Part shown: positions 16,508 through 24,282 of the stretch, piece after piece | Numbering within the stretch: position 1 is the first letter of the stretch | Layout of the letters: the number at the start of each line of letters is the position of its first letter | Assembly (NCBI GenBank): GCA_028284665.1 | Contig: JANQRG010000046.1 | Coordinates: forward strand, 248,001-312,000 | Source: Croceivirga sp. | GTDB lineage: Bacteria > Bacteroidota > Bacteroidia > Flavobacteriales > Flavobacteriaceae | Length of the DNA stretch: 64,000 nt | Reading direction: 5' to 3' | Notes under the pieces: model-generated | Told to the model about the DNA's origin: nothing | The model's database searches: none | What the model saw: only the letters and a program-made list of their open reading frames with translations | Made by a program: the position numbers and the translations under genes

Positions 16508-16617
16508 TAAAACTAAAAAGTAGGAGGTTAGAGGTACGAAGTAGGAAGTACGAATTACGAAGTGGGAATTCAGAAGTATGAAGTTGGAATTTGAGATTTG
16601 GAATTTGGAATTTCTGC

Positions 16618-16641
16618 TCTTGGGCCTATCTGGAACAATGA
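16618..16641 (+). pseudogene. remnant: duplicated C-terminus of the F420 reductase-like gene, copy 3
   Basis: Reads SWAYLEQ then TGA, a third version of the same tail with different codons, again directly after a low-complexity block (about 16505-16612). Confidence 0.55.
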
Positions 16642-16669
16642 GTATTTTTGGGTACAGCTATTGACCGTT

Positions 16670-16712
16670 TAGTAAAATAAAAAAGCGGTTCGGTTAACCA
16701 TCCGAACCGCTA
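16670..16712 (-). terminator. intrinsic terminator after the aldehyde dehydrogenase gene
   Basis: Perfect 10-bp stem AGCGGTTCGG / CCGAACCGCT (16684-16693 and 16702-16711), loop TTAACCAT, followed on the minus strand by a T-rich tract. It lies 36 bp past the aldehyde dehydrogenase stop. Confidence 0.88.
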
Positions 16713-16747
16713 TTACTTAAATACCTGGTAGTGCATAGGTCGTACAC

Positions 16748-18160
16748 TTAACCCAATGCTTTAATTACTTTCAACTGTTTTTCACTGTAACCGTAGTATT
16801 TCAAGTTGGTCTCGATTACTGTGGGCTTGTCCAATACACCTTTGAAGTGTGAAAAACACTCAAAACTATATTTGCCATGATACCGCCCCATCCCACTGTT
16901 TCCGACACCCCCAAAAGGAATATTTGGATTGGTAACTTGCATTACGCAATCATTGATTCCACCGCTTCCGAAAGGAATCTCATGTAAGAATCGTTCTTTG
17001 ATTGCACTGCTATCAGAAAATAGGTAGGCAGCTAATGGCTTTTCAATTTCTTTGATAATATGGAAAGCTTCATCGATAGTCTCATATTCGAGCACCGGAA
17101 GGATTGGGCCGAAGATTTCCTCTTGCATCACTATGTCTTCAAGTGATACATTGTCAAGAATCGTAGGATGGATCCTGCGATCAGCGCTGTCATATGTTCC
17201 GCCGTAATACACTTTATCAGGATTGATCAGACCAACCACTCTATCGAAGTTTCGTTCGTTAATGATCTGCACAAAGTTGTGATTCTCCGGAGAAAAGTTT
17301 GCTTTCTTAATTTCCTTTACAGCAACTTGAAGGAACTCCTCTTTAATATCCTTGTGAACAAGAGCATAATCCGGAGCGATACAAAGCTGACCTGAGTTCA
17401 CAAATTTTGACCAGATCATTCTTTTAACACCAGTCTTTAAGGAGGCATCCCTATGGAAAATGACCGGATTCTTTCCTCCCAATTCAAGAGTCACGTTGGT
17501 TAGGTGCTCGGCGGCAGCTTTGTTAACAATCTTACCTACCATTGGACTTCCTGTGAAGAAAATCTTGTCGTAACGTTGCTTCAACAAAGCCGTAGTTTCG
17601 GGAATGGCCCCTTCAACAACTCTCAAGTAATTAGGGTCAAAATTCTCGTTAATGATCTTCGCCATTATTTTGCTGGTCTCCGCAGGAAGTTCACTGGGTT
17701 TCAGAATAGTAGTATTCCCTGCGGCCATTGAACCGACAACTGGCGTTAGTGATAGGTTGTACGGAAAGTTCCAGGCTCCGATCACCAAAGTAACACCAAG
17801 CGGTTCAGGTACTAGGTAACTTTTTGCCGGGAAATTCAACAAGTTGGTTTTTACACTTCTATGCTGCATCCATTTCTTCAGATTCCTTATGGAGATGTTG
17901 ATTTCGTCAATTAGCGGGAAAAACTCGGTAAGTTGATTCTCATATTTTGACTTTCCAAAGTCTTTTAGGATCGCTTCATGCATTTTGTCCTCATGTTCAA
18001 GTAAAATTGCCTTTAGTTTTTTCAACTGTGTAAGGCGAAATTCGGCGGATCGTGTGGCATTGCTTTTGAAATAGGCCCTTTGGTTTGCCACCAATTGTTG
18101 CACTTCCACTTCAAAGGTTGTTGCCTTGTTTTCTATTGTATGTTCTGCTACTGTATTCAT
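16748..18160 (-). CDS. NAD(P)-dependent aldehyde dehydrogenase
   Basis: 470-aa enzyme of the class 3 / coniferyl- and fatty-aldehyde dehydrogenase branch, oxidising aldehydes to acids. Catalytic residues are present: N131 in GAWNFPYN, E226 in LELGGKNP and the nucleophile C260 in NSGQLCIAPDY. I start at 18160 (MNTVAEHTIE); the longer frame overlaps the upstream gene and has no support. The SDR gene precedes it by 32 bp, so an aldehyde- or alcohol-metabolising pair is likely. A strong terminator follows. Confidence 0.93.
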   Translation of the reverse strand: MNTVAEHTIENKATTFEVEVQQLVANQRAYFKSNATRSAEFRLTQLKKLKAILLEHEDKMHEAILKDFGKSKYENQLTEFFPLIDEINISIRNLKKWMQHRSVKTNLLNFPAKSYLVPEPLGVTLVIGAWNFPYNLSLTPVVGSMAAGNTTILKPSELPAETSKIMAKIINENFDPNYLRVVEGAIPETTALLKQRYDKIFFTGSPMVGKIVNKAAAEHLTNVTLELGGKNPVIFHRDASLKTGVKRMIWSKFVNSGQLCIAPDYALVHKDIKEEFLQVAVKEIKKANFSPENHNFVQIINERNFDRVVGLINPDKVYYGGTYDSADRRIHPTILDNVSLEDIVMQEEIFGPILPVLEYETIDEAFHIIKEIEKPLAAYLFSDSSAIKERFLHEIPFGSGGINDCVMQVTNPNIPFGGVGNSGMGRYHGKYSFECFSHFKGVLDKPTVIETNLKYYGYSEKQLKVIKALG

Positions 18161-18192
18161 AATTTCTATTTTTTTGAAGGTTAAATTGCTAC

Positions 18193-18972
18193 TTAATGGA
18201 CTACGGATTGTTTTTTGATTCTTTTGATCAAAGCTTCTGAGGATAAGAAGGGGATGAATTTTAACTCCATACGTTGATTCCAACCCAAACCAGCAATAAC
18301 TTCTACTTCGCCTTTCTCCATGGCTTGGTACCCTTCCAAGGCAACTTCCCGGGCACTGGCGGGCTTTCTATAAATGGCCGTTTTGTTCATTCCGGAATGT
18401 TCTCCAAAAGCAGTTTTTGTTGCCCCCGGTAATAAGGCTGTGGACGTAACTCCCGTATCACTTAATTCTCCATATAGCGATCTATTGAAAGAGGTTACAT
18501 ACGCCTTAGTGGCAAAATAGACGGCCTGGTACGGTCCGGGAACCAGACTAACCGTAGACGATACGTTTAAGATGCTCCCGGAATCCCTTGCTACAAAATC
18601 TGGCAGGAACTGTCTTGTCAATGAAGTAAGTGCTAGCACATTTACTTGGATCATGGCCTGGTCTTTGGCCCAATCCCTTTCATGGAAAGCACCGACACCA
18701 CCAAACCCAGCATTGTTGATAAGGTACTCCACTTGAATGTTTTGGTGCACTACTTCATCGTGGATCTCTTGTGGGGCGGTTAGTTCCGTAAGGTTTTTTA
18801 CAATGGTGTATACGTCTACTCCATGCCTGCTTTCTAACTCCTTTTTGAGTTCTTTTAAACCTTCGGCGTTCATGTCCACGGCAACAATGTCACCTCCGTT
18901 TTCAGCGTGGATTCGAGAGAATTCCTTTCCTATGCCACTTGCTGCTCCTGTGATTAATGCTACTTTTTTCAT
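18193..18972 (-). CDS. short-chain dehydrogenase/reductase (SDR)
   Basis: 259-aa classical SDR. The cofactor site is TGAASGIG (8-15), followed by NNAG at 86-89. The catalytic set is S139, Y152 and K156 in the YFATK form, with VYFATKAYVTSFNRSL behind it. It acts on small alcohols, ketones or aldehydes with NAD(P)H. It is 32 bp from the aldehyde dehydrogenase gene, and the crp-like regulator lies 86 bp upstream on the same strand. Confidence 0.92.
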   Translation of the reverse strand: MKKVALITGAASGIGKEFSRIHAENGGDIVAVDMNAEGLKELKKELESRHGVDVYTIVKNLTELTAPQEIHDEVVHQNIQVEYLINNAGFGGVGAFHERDWAKDQAMIQVNVLALTSLTRQFLPDFVARDSGSILNVSSTVSLVPGPYQAVYFATKAYVTSFNRSLYGELSDTGVTSTALLPGATKTAFGEHSGMNKTAIYRKPASAREVALEGYQAMEKGEVEVIAGLGWNQRMELKFIPFLSSEALIKRIKKQSVVH

Positions 18973-19033
18973 GGTGGTATTTTTTAATGATTAAACAACA
19001 CCACAAATGTCCGTGAAGGGATTGGGCGAAAAA

Positions 19034-19047
19034 TTACCCTATGGTAA
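19034..19047. promoter_or_regulatory. palindrome upstream of the SDR-aldehyde dehydrogenase pair
   Basis: TTACC-CTAT-GGTAA inverted repeat in the 86-bp gap between the crp-like gene and the SDR gene. About 30 bp nearer to the SDR gene is a near-match to the -7 element (GACATTTG on the minus strand). A possible operator; no binding protein can be named. Confidence 0.35.
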
Positions 19048-19058
19048 AAACGAAATTT

Positions 19059-19619
19059 TCAGATATTTTTTCTGATTCTGCTCAAGCTTTGAGGGGTAAT
19101 TCCCAAAAAAGAAGCAATGTGGGAAAGCTTAGCCTTTTGAAATAGCAGCGGATGTTCTGTGATGAGTTTTAAGTAACGGTCTTCCGCAGTTTGGGTATGG
19201 ATGCTCATGATTCGTCTACTTAAAACCATGGCAAATTCAGCGAGTAGGTTCCTATAGGCTTTTTCCGTCGATTCTGATTGGGAAATGATGGTATCAAGTT
19301 GATTATGACTCAATAGCAAGAGTTCAGTATCTTCCAAGGCTTCAAAGTACAGAATGTTCTTTTCCTTCTTAAAAAAGCTAAAAGGCGAGGTAATCATGGA
19401 ATCTGTTGCCGAAAACCAATGTGTGATTTCATTGCCATCCAAGTCAATATAATACACCCGAACAAACCCTTTTAAAACATAATAGAAGTAGTCACAATGT
19501 TGCCCTTCCTCTAAAAATAGTTCCCCTCGTTTTTTAAATGCAGTAGCGAGGTCAAGTTGAAGGCTGATATTCCAATGCAGCAAGTCTTCTGCTTTAAAAT
19601 ATTGGTAGGATCTAATCAT
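19059..19619 (-). CDS. Crp/Fnr-family transcriptional regulator
   Basis: 186-aa regulator with an N-terminal cyclic-nucleotide-binding-type beta roll (about 15-115, containing EEGQHCDYFYYVLKGFVRVYYID) and a C-terminal helix-turn-helix LSHIASFLGITPQSLSRIRKNI. There are no Fnr-type iron-sulfur cysteines at the N-terminus. This short form is common in Bacteroidota beside oxidoreductase genes, and here it precedes the SDR and aldehyde dehydrogenase genes. Confidence 0.92.
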   Translation of the reverse strand: MIRSYQYFKAEDLLHWNISLQLDLATAFKKRGELFLEEGQHCDYFYYVLKGFVRVYYIDLDGNEITHWFSATDSMITSPFSFFKKEKNILYFEALEDTELLLLSHNQLDTIISQSESTEKAYRNLLAEFAMVLSRRIMSIHTQTAEDRYLKLITEHPLLFQKAKLSHIASFLGITPQSLSRIRKNI

Positions 19620-19735
19620 AAAGGAGAGTAGTGTTCATAAACGATGTATCACGCTTGTATAAAAATAACCATTCTAATCAAGGCAACCCTTTCAAAGTAT
19701 TGTTTGGAATTGACTACAAAAAAATGTTGTCAAAA

Positions 19736-19762
19736 TGCAACCCTTCTTGTTTTCGTTTGTCT
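19736..19762 (+). promoter_or_regulatory. ECF-type promoter element, site B
   Basis: TGCAACCC (19736-19743), 15 bp, GTCT (19759-19762), 41 bp before the TonB-dependent receptor start at 19804. Same sequence and spacing as the element before the ECF sigma gene. Confidence 0.65.
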
Positions 19763-19803
19763 CTTGGTGGTGAAAATGTTTTACAACCATCAAAAATCAA
19801 GAA

Positions 19804-22209
19804 ATGAACAAAAAACGAGCGGTACGCCCGGTAATCAAAACCACGATTTGGTTGCTTGGGCTTTATTTTTTCGGCCACGCCTTAGCCTTTGGCCAGCAAA
19901 GCCATACGATTAGCGGAACCATTACCGACCAAAGCAATGGCGAAACCCTGTTTGGAGCTTCCGTCTTCCTTACTGGCACTACCATTGGGGGGATCACCAA
20001 CGAGTACGGTTTTTATTCCATTACCGCCCCGGAAGGGGAGTATGTGTTGAACATCTCCTATATGGGCTATACCGATGTGAATATCAAGATTACCTTAAAC
20101 CAGGACATCAAACGGGATGTAGAGATCTCCGAATTTTCCACCGAACTGGACGAAGTGGTGGTCACCGCAGAGGAGCCGGAACGCGCCATCTTGCGAAAAC
20201 CGGAGATGAGCGTGGTAAAAATGAATGTAGGGACCATCAAACAGACCCCGGTGGTCCTGGGAGAAGTGGATGTCCTCAAATCCCTGCAACTCTTACCCGG
20301 GGTGACGAACAACGGGGAAGGTACTGGGGGTTTCCACGTTCGGGGTGGGGCACAGGACCAGAACCTCGTGCTCCTGGATGAGGCCATCATCTACAATACC
20401 TCCCATATGTTCGGTTTCTTTTCGGTTTTTAATGCGGATGCCATCAAGGATGTGAAATTATACAAAGGCGGTATCCCGGCGCGTTTTGGGGGTCGGGTGT
20501 CCTCAGTGCTGGACATCCGCCAAAAGGACGGGAACAGCAAGAATTTTGCATTAACCGGTGGCATCGGGGTAATTTCCAGCCGACTCACCGCTGAAGGGCC
20601 GGTCTTTGGGGATAAGGGTTCCTTTTTAGTCGCGGGTCGTAGGTCCTATGTGGATCTATTGTTGGCCGCAGCAGGGGAGGACAATCGCGTTTCGTTTTAC
20701 GACCTGAATCTAAAGACGAATTATACGATCAATCGCAATAACCGCCTGTTTTTATCCGGCTATTTTGGTCGGGATGCCTTTAATTTTGCCGGACTTTTTG
20801 AAAACAGCTATGGCAATGGTTCCGGGAACCTGCGATGGAATCATATTTTTAATGACAAGTTGTTTTCCAACCTTTCTGCCATTGTAAGTCGTTATGATTA
20901 CGACCTCAACTTTGACCAGGACGATTTTGAATGGGTGTCCTCCATTACAAATTACAACCTGAAATACGATCTGAAGTACTATCTCAGCGATGGCTTTTCG
21001 TTGGACTTCGGGGCCAATGGCATTTATTACGATTTTGATCCCGGCCAGGTGCAACCTACTTCAGAAAGCTCCCCGGTAAATCCTTTGCAACTGGACCAAA
21101 AGCGAGCCTTGGAAAGTGGCGCGTATATCAATGCAGAACACAAACTTACAGACCGACTCAGCGCACAATACGGACTACGCTATAGTGCCTTTTCGCGTCT
21201 GGGAGGGCAACCCATTACGCAATATGCCAACGGGCAACCCGTAGTCTACAATCCCACCTTAGGTATTTACGAACGAGGAGAGGCCATTGGAGAAACCGAT
21301 TTTGCCCGCAGTGATGCCATCGAGACCTTTGGCAACTTTGAACCCCGGATCTCTCTGGCCTACTTGTTGAATGAAGACACCTCCATCAAAGCAGGCTTCT
21401 CAAGGGTAGCGCAGTACATTCACTTGTTAAGTAACACAAATTCGGTGACCCCTTTGGACGTCTGGACGCCCAGTGGCCCCTTCATTGAACCGCAGTTGTC
21501 CAATCAGTATGCCTTGGGCTACTTCCGGAACTTTTTAAACAAGAGCTATTCTTTGGAAGTAGAAGCCTATTACAAGACGGTAGACAATCGTATCGATTAT
21601 ATTGACGGGTCCGAATTGATTGGGCAGAACACCATAGAAACCGAGATCCTGAACGGGGAAATGCGTGCTTATGGCCTGGAGTTTTTGTTGCGCAAGAACG
21701 AAGGGGACTTAACCGGGTGGATCGCCTACACGCTTTCCAAATCCGAACAACGCACCCCGGGTGGTGCTGCCGGTGGCCCCGGGATCAATAATGGGGAGTG
21801 GTACAACACCTTCTTTGATCGTACCCACGATCTTTCTGTTTCCGGTTCCTATCGCTTAAATGATCAGTGGAGTTTTGGGACCAATTTGATCTTTCAAACG
21901 GGTCGCCCTGTGACCTATCCCAACGGGCAATATGAATACGAGGGATTGTCTATTGCCAGTTATGCGCCGAGGAATTCGGATCGTTTGCCGGCATATCACA
22001 GGGTAGATGCCTCGGTCACCTTTCGGCCACGGAAATATCAGAACAAACGCTTTAAAGGCGAATGGGTACTCAGCGTCTACAACTTATACCACCGCAAGAA
22101 TGCCGCTGCGATTGCTTTTGGGCAGAACGTAGAGACTGGCGCCAACGAAGCCACCCGAACCGCCATTTTCGGCATTGTGCCATCAATAACCTACAATTTT
22201 AGATTTTAA
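19804..22209 (+). CDS. TonB-dependent receptor with carboxypeptidase-like regulatory domain
   Basis: 801-aa outer-membrane receptor. Residues 1-31 are the signal peptide; about 33-115 a CarboxypepD_reg-like beta-sandwich (HTISGTITDQSNGETLFGASVFL); about 135-235 the plug (LLPGVTNNGEGTGGFHVRGGAQDQNLVLLDEAIIYN); the rest a 22-strand barrel ending in VPSITYNFRF with the terminal aromatic. No SusD partner follows; instead a DUF4249 lipoprotein starts 4 bp later, a pairing typical of this phylum. The substrate is unknown. An ECF-type element precedes it, pointing to stress or envelope control. Confidence 0.93.
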   Translation: MNKKRAVRPVIKTTIWLLGLYFFGHALAFGQQSHTISGTITDQSNGETLFGASVFLTGTTIGGITNEYGFYSITAPEGEYVLNISYMGYTDVNIKITLNQDIKRDVEISEFSTELDEVVVTAEEPERAILRKPEMSVVKMNVGTIKQTPVVLGEVDVLKSLQLLPGVTNNGEGTGGFHVRGGAQDQNLVLLDEAIIYNTSHMFGFFSVFNADAIKDVKLYKGGIPARFGGRVSSVLDIRQKDGNSKNFALTGGIGVISSRLTAEGPVFGDKGSFLVAGRRSYVDLLLAAAGEDNRVSFYDLNLKTNYTINRNNRLFLSGYFGRDAFNFAGLFENSYGNGSGNLRWNHIFNDKLFSNLSAIVSRYDYDLNFDQDDFEWVSSITNYNLKYDLKYYLSDGFSLDFGANGIYYDFDPGQVQPTSESSPVNPLQLDQKRALESGAYINAEHKLTDRLSAQYGLRYSAFSRLGGQPITQYANGQPVVYNPTLGIYERGEAIGETDFARSDAIETFGNFEPRISLAYLLNEDTSIKAGFSRVAQYIHLLSNTNSVTPLDVWTPSGPFIEPQLSNQYALGYFRNFLNKSYSLEVEAYYKTVDNRIDYIDGSELIGQNTIETEILNGEMRAYGLEFLLRKNEGDLTGWIAYTLSKSEQRTPGGAAGGPGINNGEWYNTFFDRTHDLSVSGSYRLNDQWSFGTNLIFQTGRPVTYPNGQYEYEGLSIASYAPRNSDRLPAYHRVDASVTFRPRKYQNKRFKGEWVLSVYNLYHRKNAAAIAFGQNVETGANEATRTAIFGIVPSITYNFRF

Positions 22210-22212
22210 GCT

Positions 22213-23280
22213 ATGAAAACTTTTAAAAAATATATTCAAGACCTTTTAGGCAAAAATTCGTCACTTCAGGTGTTCGCGTTAAGCGGATGTATCGAGAAGC
22301 GAATTTTGGAGATACAAACCTTGGCTGCCCGGTTCCGACCGCAAGAGTTCTCGATACCTGCCCGACGGTCAGGCGGGCGTTTTCCTTCGGAAAACACTCG
22401 AACTGACAGTTGGTTCGGTTTTAATCTTTCACGAGCGGTTGGCGTATTGCTGCTAGCCATATTTACCTCCTGCACCGATGTGGTAGACGTAGAAGTGCAG
22501 AATGGCCCGGAACGCCTGGTAATAGAAGCCTCCCTGGACTGGGAAAAAGGCACTTCGGGGAACGCACAAACCGTACGCCTTCGGAAATCAACCCAATTCT
22601 TTGATACGAATAGCGTTACCGATGTTACGGGCGCTTCCGTAATGGTCACTAACGATACGAGTGGGGCAAGTGTCACTTTTGTCGATCAAAACAACGGGGA
22701 GTATCAGACGAACAGTTTTCAACCGGTACTGGGGCAGTCCTATACGCTGCGCGTTGAATACAATGGGGAAGTGTACACCGCTCAGGAAACTATGACCCCG
22801 GTAACCGATATTACCAATGTTTTTCAGGATAGGGAAGACGGTTTTGATGACGAAGCGCTAGAGGTACATGTGGTCTTTACCGACCCCCCCGGGGATGAGA
22901 ACCAGTATTTGTTCCGATTTCAAAGAGAAGGGGATTTGCTCCCCGATTTGGAGGCTGCGGAGGATGAATTCGTAGATGGCAATGAAATCGACTGGTGGTA
23001 CGAGATTGACGATGATGATGATCTGGAGCCCTTCGCTCCCGGAGATGTCCTCAGTATCGAAATGTTTGGCATTTCCCGTCCGTATTATGACTATATCAAG
23101 ATCCTGATCGACCAATTGGGTGGGGTAGGGTTGTTTGAGGCCATACCCGTGGCGGTTCGCGGGAATTGTATCAATACCACCAACCCGGAGAACTATGCTT
23201 TTGGCTATTTCCGACTTACCCAGGTGGTGCGCACCCAATACACTTTTGTGGAAGATGAACAAAGTACGAATGCAGAATGA
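22213..23280 (+). CDS. DUF4249 lipoprotein with a repeat inserted in its signal region
   Basis: 355-aa protein, the usual companion of TonB receptors of this kind and transcribed with the receptor (3-bp gap). The DUF4249 body starts VVDVEVQNGPERLVIEASLDW (about 90 onward). The lipobox is IFTSC (C87) behind the hydrophobic stretch AVGVLLLAIF (75-84). Residues 15-68 are translated from a fold-back repeat, so the start MKTFKKYI is split from the signal core by about 60 residues. Export as drawn is doubtful; no ATG lies closer to the core. See the finding on this gene. Confidence 0.8.
   Translation: MKTFKKYIQDLLGKNSSLQVFALSGCIEKRILEIQTLAARFRPQEFSIPARRSGGRFPSENTRTDSWFGFNLSRAVGVLLLAIFTSCTDVVDVEVQNGPERLVIEASLDWEKGTSGNAQTVRLRKSTQFFDTNSVTDVTGASVMVTNDTSGASVTFVDQNNGEYQTNSFQPVLGQSYTLRVEYNGEVYTAQETMTPVTDITNVFQDREDGFDDEALEVHVVFTDPPGDENQYLFRFQREGDLLPDLEAAEDEFVDGNEIDWWYEIDDDDDLEPFAPGDVLSIEMFGISRPYYDYIKILIDQLGGVGLFEAIPVAVRGNCINTTNPENYAFGYFRLTQVVRTQYTFVEDEQSTNAE
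22258..22407. repeat. fold-back dispersed repeat inside the DUF4249 gene
   Basis: Inverted arms: GTCACTTC at about 22260 against the reverse of GAACTGAC near 22405, and TATCGAGAA (about 22291) against TTCTCGATA (about 22349), with a CCTGCCC palindrome (22357-22379) inside. The same unit, in part, is at 16448-16507. It adds codons in frame to the 5' end of the DUF4249 gene. Confidence 0.75.
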
Positions 23281-23407
23281 CGAAGTGGGAAGTACGAATG
23301 ACGAATTGGGAATGTAGAACTTGAAAACCACCATTTTCCAAAAGCACTTCTAAAATCTCAAGACTAACATCTAATGTCTTAGAAAAGTTAGGTTGGTTTG
23401 ATGTGTG

Positions 23408-23445
23408 AAAGTGTCGGGTTGCTAGCGCCCGGCACTTTTGGTTTT
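23408..23445 (+). terminator. intrinsic terminator after the TonB receptor-DUF4249 operon
   Basis: 11-bp stem AAAGTGTCGGG / CCCGGCACTTT (23408-23418 and 23428-23438, one G-T pair), 9-nt loop, then TTGGTTTTG. It is preceded by a low-complexity repeat at about 23265-23320. Confidence 0.85.
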
Positions 23446-23486
23446 GTTAAAGTATTCTCAAATATTCAATGCAAACAACCTCCCAA

Positions 23487-23513
23487 TGCAACCCTAAAAA
23501 CTCGAATTTGTCT
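23487..23513 (+). promoter_or_regulatory. ECF-type promoter element, site C
   Basis: TGCAACCC (23487-23494), 15 bp, GTCT (23510-23513), 27 bp before the start of the secreted protein at 23541. Same element as at 4519, 6747 and 19736. Confidence 0.65.
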
Positions 23514-23540
23514 TTAGCGTATAACATAAAAACCCATACA

Positions 23541-23981
23541 ATGCAAAGAATAGTAATGACCCTTATGGTGGGTATCGCCACCCTATTTAGTACCAACGCC
23601 CAAGAGTACAAAATTATCACCAGTGTGGAGTCCATAGTGCCCAGCGGTCTGGGGCGTTCTCGGATTATTAATGCTCAGGAAGATAAGGACTACCAGGAAT
23701 ACACCAGCGTCCAAACCGAAGAGGACAATACCCGTAACAAATCGGACAGAAGTGCGATTCGTGTAAAGAACTTTGAGGAAACAAAACTCCTCAACTTCTT
23801 TAACCTGGGAGGTATCCGATTTCAAAATATTGCTGCTAATGATGCATTACTGACCTCCAAAATCAATGCGATGATCGCCGAAGGATGGGAGTTGGCTTTT
23901 GTGACCAGCGCCGTAGAGAGTGCCGGTGGGAAAGGAGATGCCAATGGTATTTTTATTACACGCTATATTTTTAAACGATAG
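23541..23981 (+). CDS. small secreted protein, unknown
   Basis: 146-aa exported protein: signal peptide ending near FSTNAQ, then a mature part with YKIITSVESIVPSGLGRSRI near the start and MIAEGWELAFVTSAVES near the end, the latter resembling the WEL-type C-terminal half of DUF4177-like proteins. I use the ATG at 23541; 24 upstream codons lack a signal peptide and would overlap the ECF-type promoter element. Function unknown. Regulation with the ECF sigma factor is inferred from that element. Confidence 0.72.
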   Translation: MQRIVMTLMVGIATLFSTNAQEYKIITSVESIVPSGLGRSRIINAQEDKDYQEYTSVQTEEDNTRNKSDRSAIRVKNFEETKLLNFFNLGGIRFQNIAANDALLTSKINAMIAEGWELAFVTSAVESAGGKGDANGIFITRYIFKR

Positions 23982-24282
23982 GTTGATGACCTGATGATTG
24001 AAGCAGCTGTCCGAAGCGCTAAAACTTGTCATGCTGAATTTATTTCAGCATCTCATCCTTATGGGAACCTGAAATACACTTCGACTGCGCTCAGTGTAAA
24101 AGTTCAGGTTGACGAAGAACAAGCGCTTCAGACGGCTTTTTTGCGTCAAAAATGGCATTGTACAATTTCTTCTGTTTTCCTGTTATGCAACAGATGCGTG
24201 TTCACCCAAAGCATTCTGCGTTTCGCAACAATTGTTTTCTTCAATTTCAGATATTTCCTACGTTCGTAGTACCAACAGCGCT
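23982..24282. repeat. gap with fold-back repeats
   Basis: Hairpins ATGCTGAA / TTCAGCAT (24031-24038 and 24044-24051), AACCTGAA / TTCAGGTT (24066-24073 and 24103-24110) and, inside the latter, ACACT / AGTGT. The first recurs at about 15535-15556. No gene is visible. Confidence 0.65.

Noticed and set aside
22266-22676. 136-aa minus-strand ORF inside the DUF4249 gene
   Set aside because: It spans the repeat insertion and the start of a good gene in the other direction; composition is that of an antisense shadow.
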